From Nesterenkonia sp. (GTDB lineage Bacteria > Actinomycetota > Actinomycetes > Actinomycetales > Micrococcaceae): a DNA stretch of 34,346 bases. The notes under the pieces were generated by a model. The model saw only the letters and a list, made by a program, of their open reading frames with translations, did no database searches and had not been told where the DNA came from. Of this stretch, positions 33,167 to 34,346 are shown piece by piece. The position numbers and the translations under genes are program-made. The DNA lies in the NCBI RefSeq assembly GCF_029265375.1, contig NZ_JAJUJJ010000028.1, positions 1-34,346 of the forward strand. Reading direction: 5' to 3'. Position 1 is the first letter of the stretch. Each line of letters begins with the position of its first letter.

Positions 33167-33651
33167 TTAGCCGCTGGCGTTAGGCCACTGCACCTGCGGG
33201 GCGCCGGGCTGGTTCCAGCGGAAGAGCACCAGGTGCCACAGGCCGGGTGCCTTGCGGGAGGGATCGATCAGCCCGTGGGCACCCAACTCCTCCAGCCGAC
33301 GTCGTACTCCCCAGGAGGGTGGTTCGCTGCCCGAAGCCACCAGGTCCTGCCACGGCGCGACCGCGTCATCGAGGCTGATTCCGGCCCGGGTGCGGGCACC
33401 AGCATCCCGTAGGTCGAAGATTCCCCCGGCCTCCACCCCCAGCTCGATCACATCCAGCTCCGCGGCCCGGTTGTGCCGGTGGGCAATCATGGCCGCCTGG
33501 ACTCCCTGCGGCGAGGAGCTGAGGTACAGGGTCGGCTGATCCGGCCGGGAGTACCGCCCCGCACTGCGCGAGCCCTGCAGCGCCGAGGCCCGGTGCTGGG
33601 GATCTATGGCGCGGTAGAAGCTCCCGGTGACTGAGGTGAAGAGCGACGACG

Positions 33652-33655
<4 letters not shown>
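33167..33655 (-). CDS. RES-domain protein
   Basis: 162 residues. RES features: an opening YRAID, then GRYSRPDQPTLYLSSSPQGV with the conserved Arg and Tyr, a middle with PWQDLVASGSEPPSW, and GLIDPSRKAPGLWHLVLFRW with the conserved Ser. RES proteins are NAD-degrading toxins or related enzymes. The Glu usual after the LYxxxSxxxA segment is not obvious (QAAMIAH here), so activity is uncertain. RES toxins normally pair with a Xre/MbcA-type antitoxin gene; none is adjacent on this strand. The start GTG 33655 overlaps the stop of the broken pip gene (GTGA), so its expression was tied to pip. Confidence 0.8.

Positions 33656-34346
<691 letters not shown>

Overview
The window is high-GC actinobacterial chromosome, most likely Micrococcales and probably Micrococcaceae-like. 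The evidence is the gene order (rpsB-tsf-pyrH-frr-cdsA; dxr-rseP/rip1-ispG-GNAT; proS; rimP-nusA-ylxR-infB-rbfA-truB; ribF-rpsO-pnp), an E. coli-type prolyl-tRNA synthetase, an IF2 with a long Pro/Gly/Ala-rich N-terminus, a DivI1A-repeat protein and many GTG starts. The order matches the equivalent Mycobacterium tuberculosis region in outline. I cannot name the genus from sequence alone.

Layout. 1-429 is the C-terminal end of a DUF222/13E12-type HNH protein. 642-4370 (minus strand) holds a TRIC-like channel gene, pnp and rpsO. 4594-5011 (plus) is a decayed BrnT toxin with an intact RHH antitoxin-like gene. 5054-7967 (minus) holds a SAM methyltransferase, ribF and two small membrane-protein genes. 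tspO (plus) follows. 8807-16119 (minus) is the translation/transcription-factor block truB, rbfA, infB, ylxR, nusA, rimP, with a mazEF pair lodged between nusA and ylxR. proS (plus) is divergent from rimP. 18199-24282 (minus) carries a lipoprotein, a DUF4081-type GNAT, ispG, rseP and dxr. A GNAT, a Gfo/Idh/MocA oxidoreductase and an ABM monooxygenase lie on the plus strand at 24392-26423. 26491-31447 (minus) is DivI1A repeat protein, cdsA, frr, pyrH, tsf, rpsB. An M23-family protein gene is divergent from rpsB. The right end is accessory: a small two-gene toxin-antitoxin-like pair, a RES-domain gene overlapping a broken proline iminopeptidase gene, and the end of an IS5-like transposase that interrupts that peptidase gene.

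How the genes work together. The core genes cover translation (S2, EF-Ts, RRF, IF2, S15, ProRS, RbfA, RimP, TruB), transcription and RNA turnover (NusA, PNPase, YlxR), pyrimidine nucleotide and phospholipid precursor supply (PyrH, CdsA), the MEP isoprenoid pathway (Dxr, IspG), intramembrane proteolysis (RseP/Rip1) and flavin cofactors (RibF). Many neighbouring genes overlap by GTGA or ATGA, which implies translational coupling.

The most interesting material is (i) toxin-antitoxin-type modules at several points of this housekeeping cluster, in different states of decay; (ii) repeated TAnnnT hexamers exactly 6-7 bases before start codons, implying many leaderless mRNAs; (iii) a lipoprotein acidic tail interrupted by an in-frame TAG; (iv) a structured leader in front of rpsB with a tiny Cys-Cys ORF on the opposite strand; and (v) a compact, poorly characterised toxin/HTH pair at 32640-33160.
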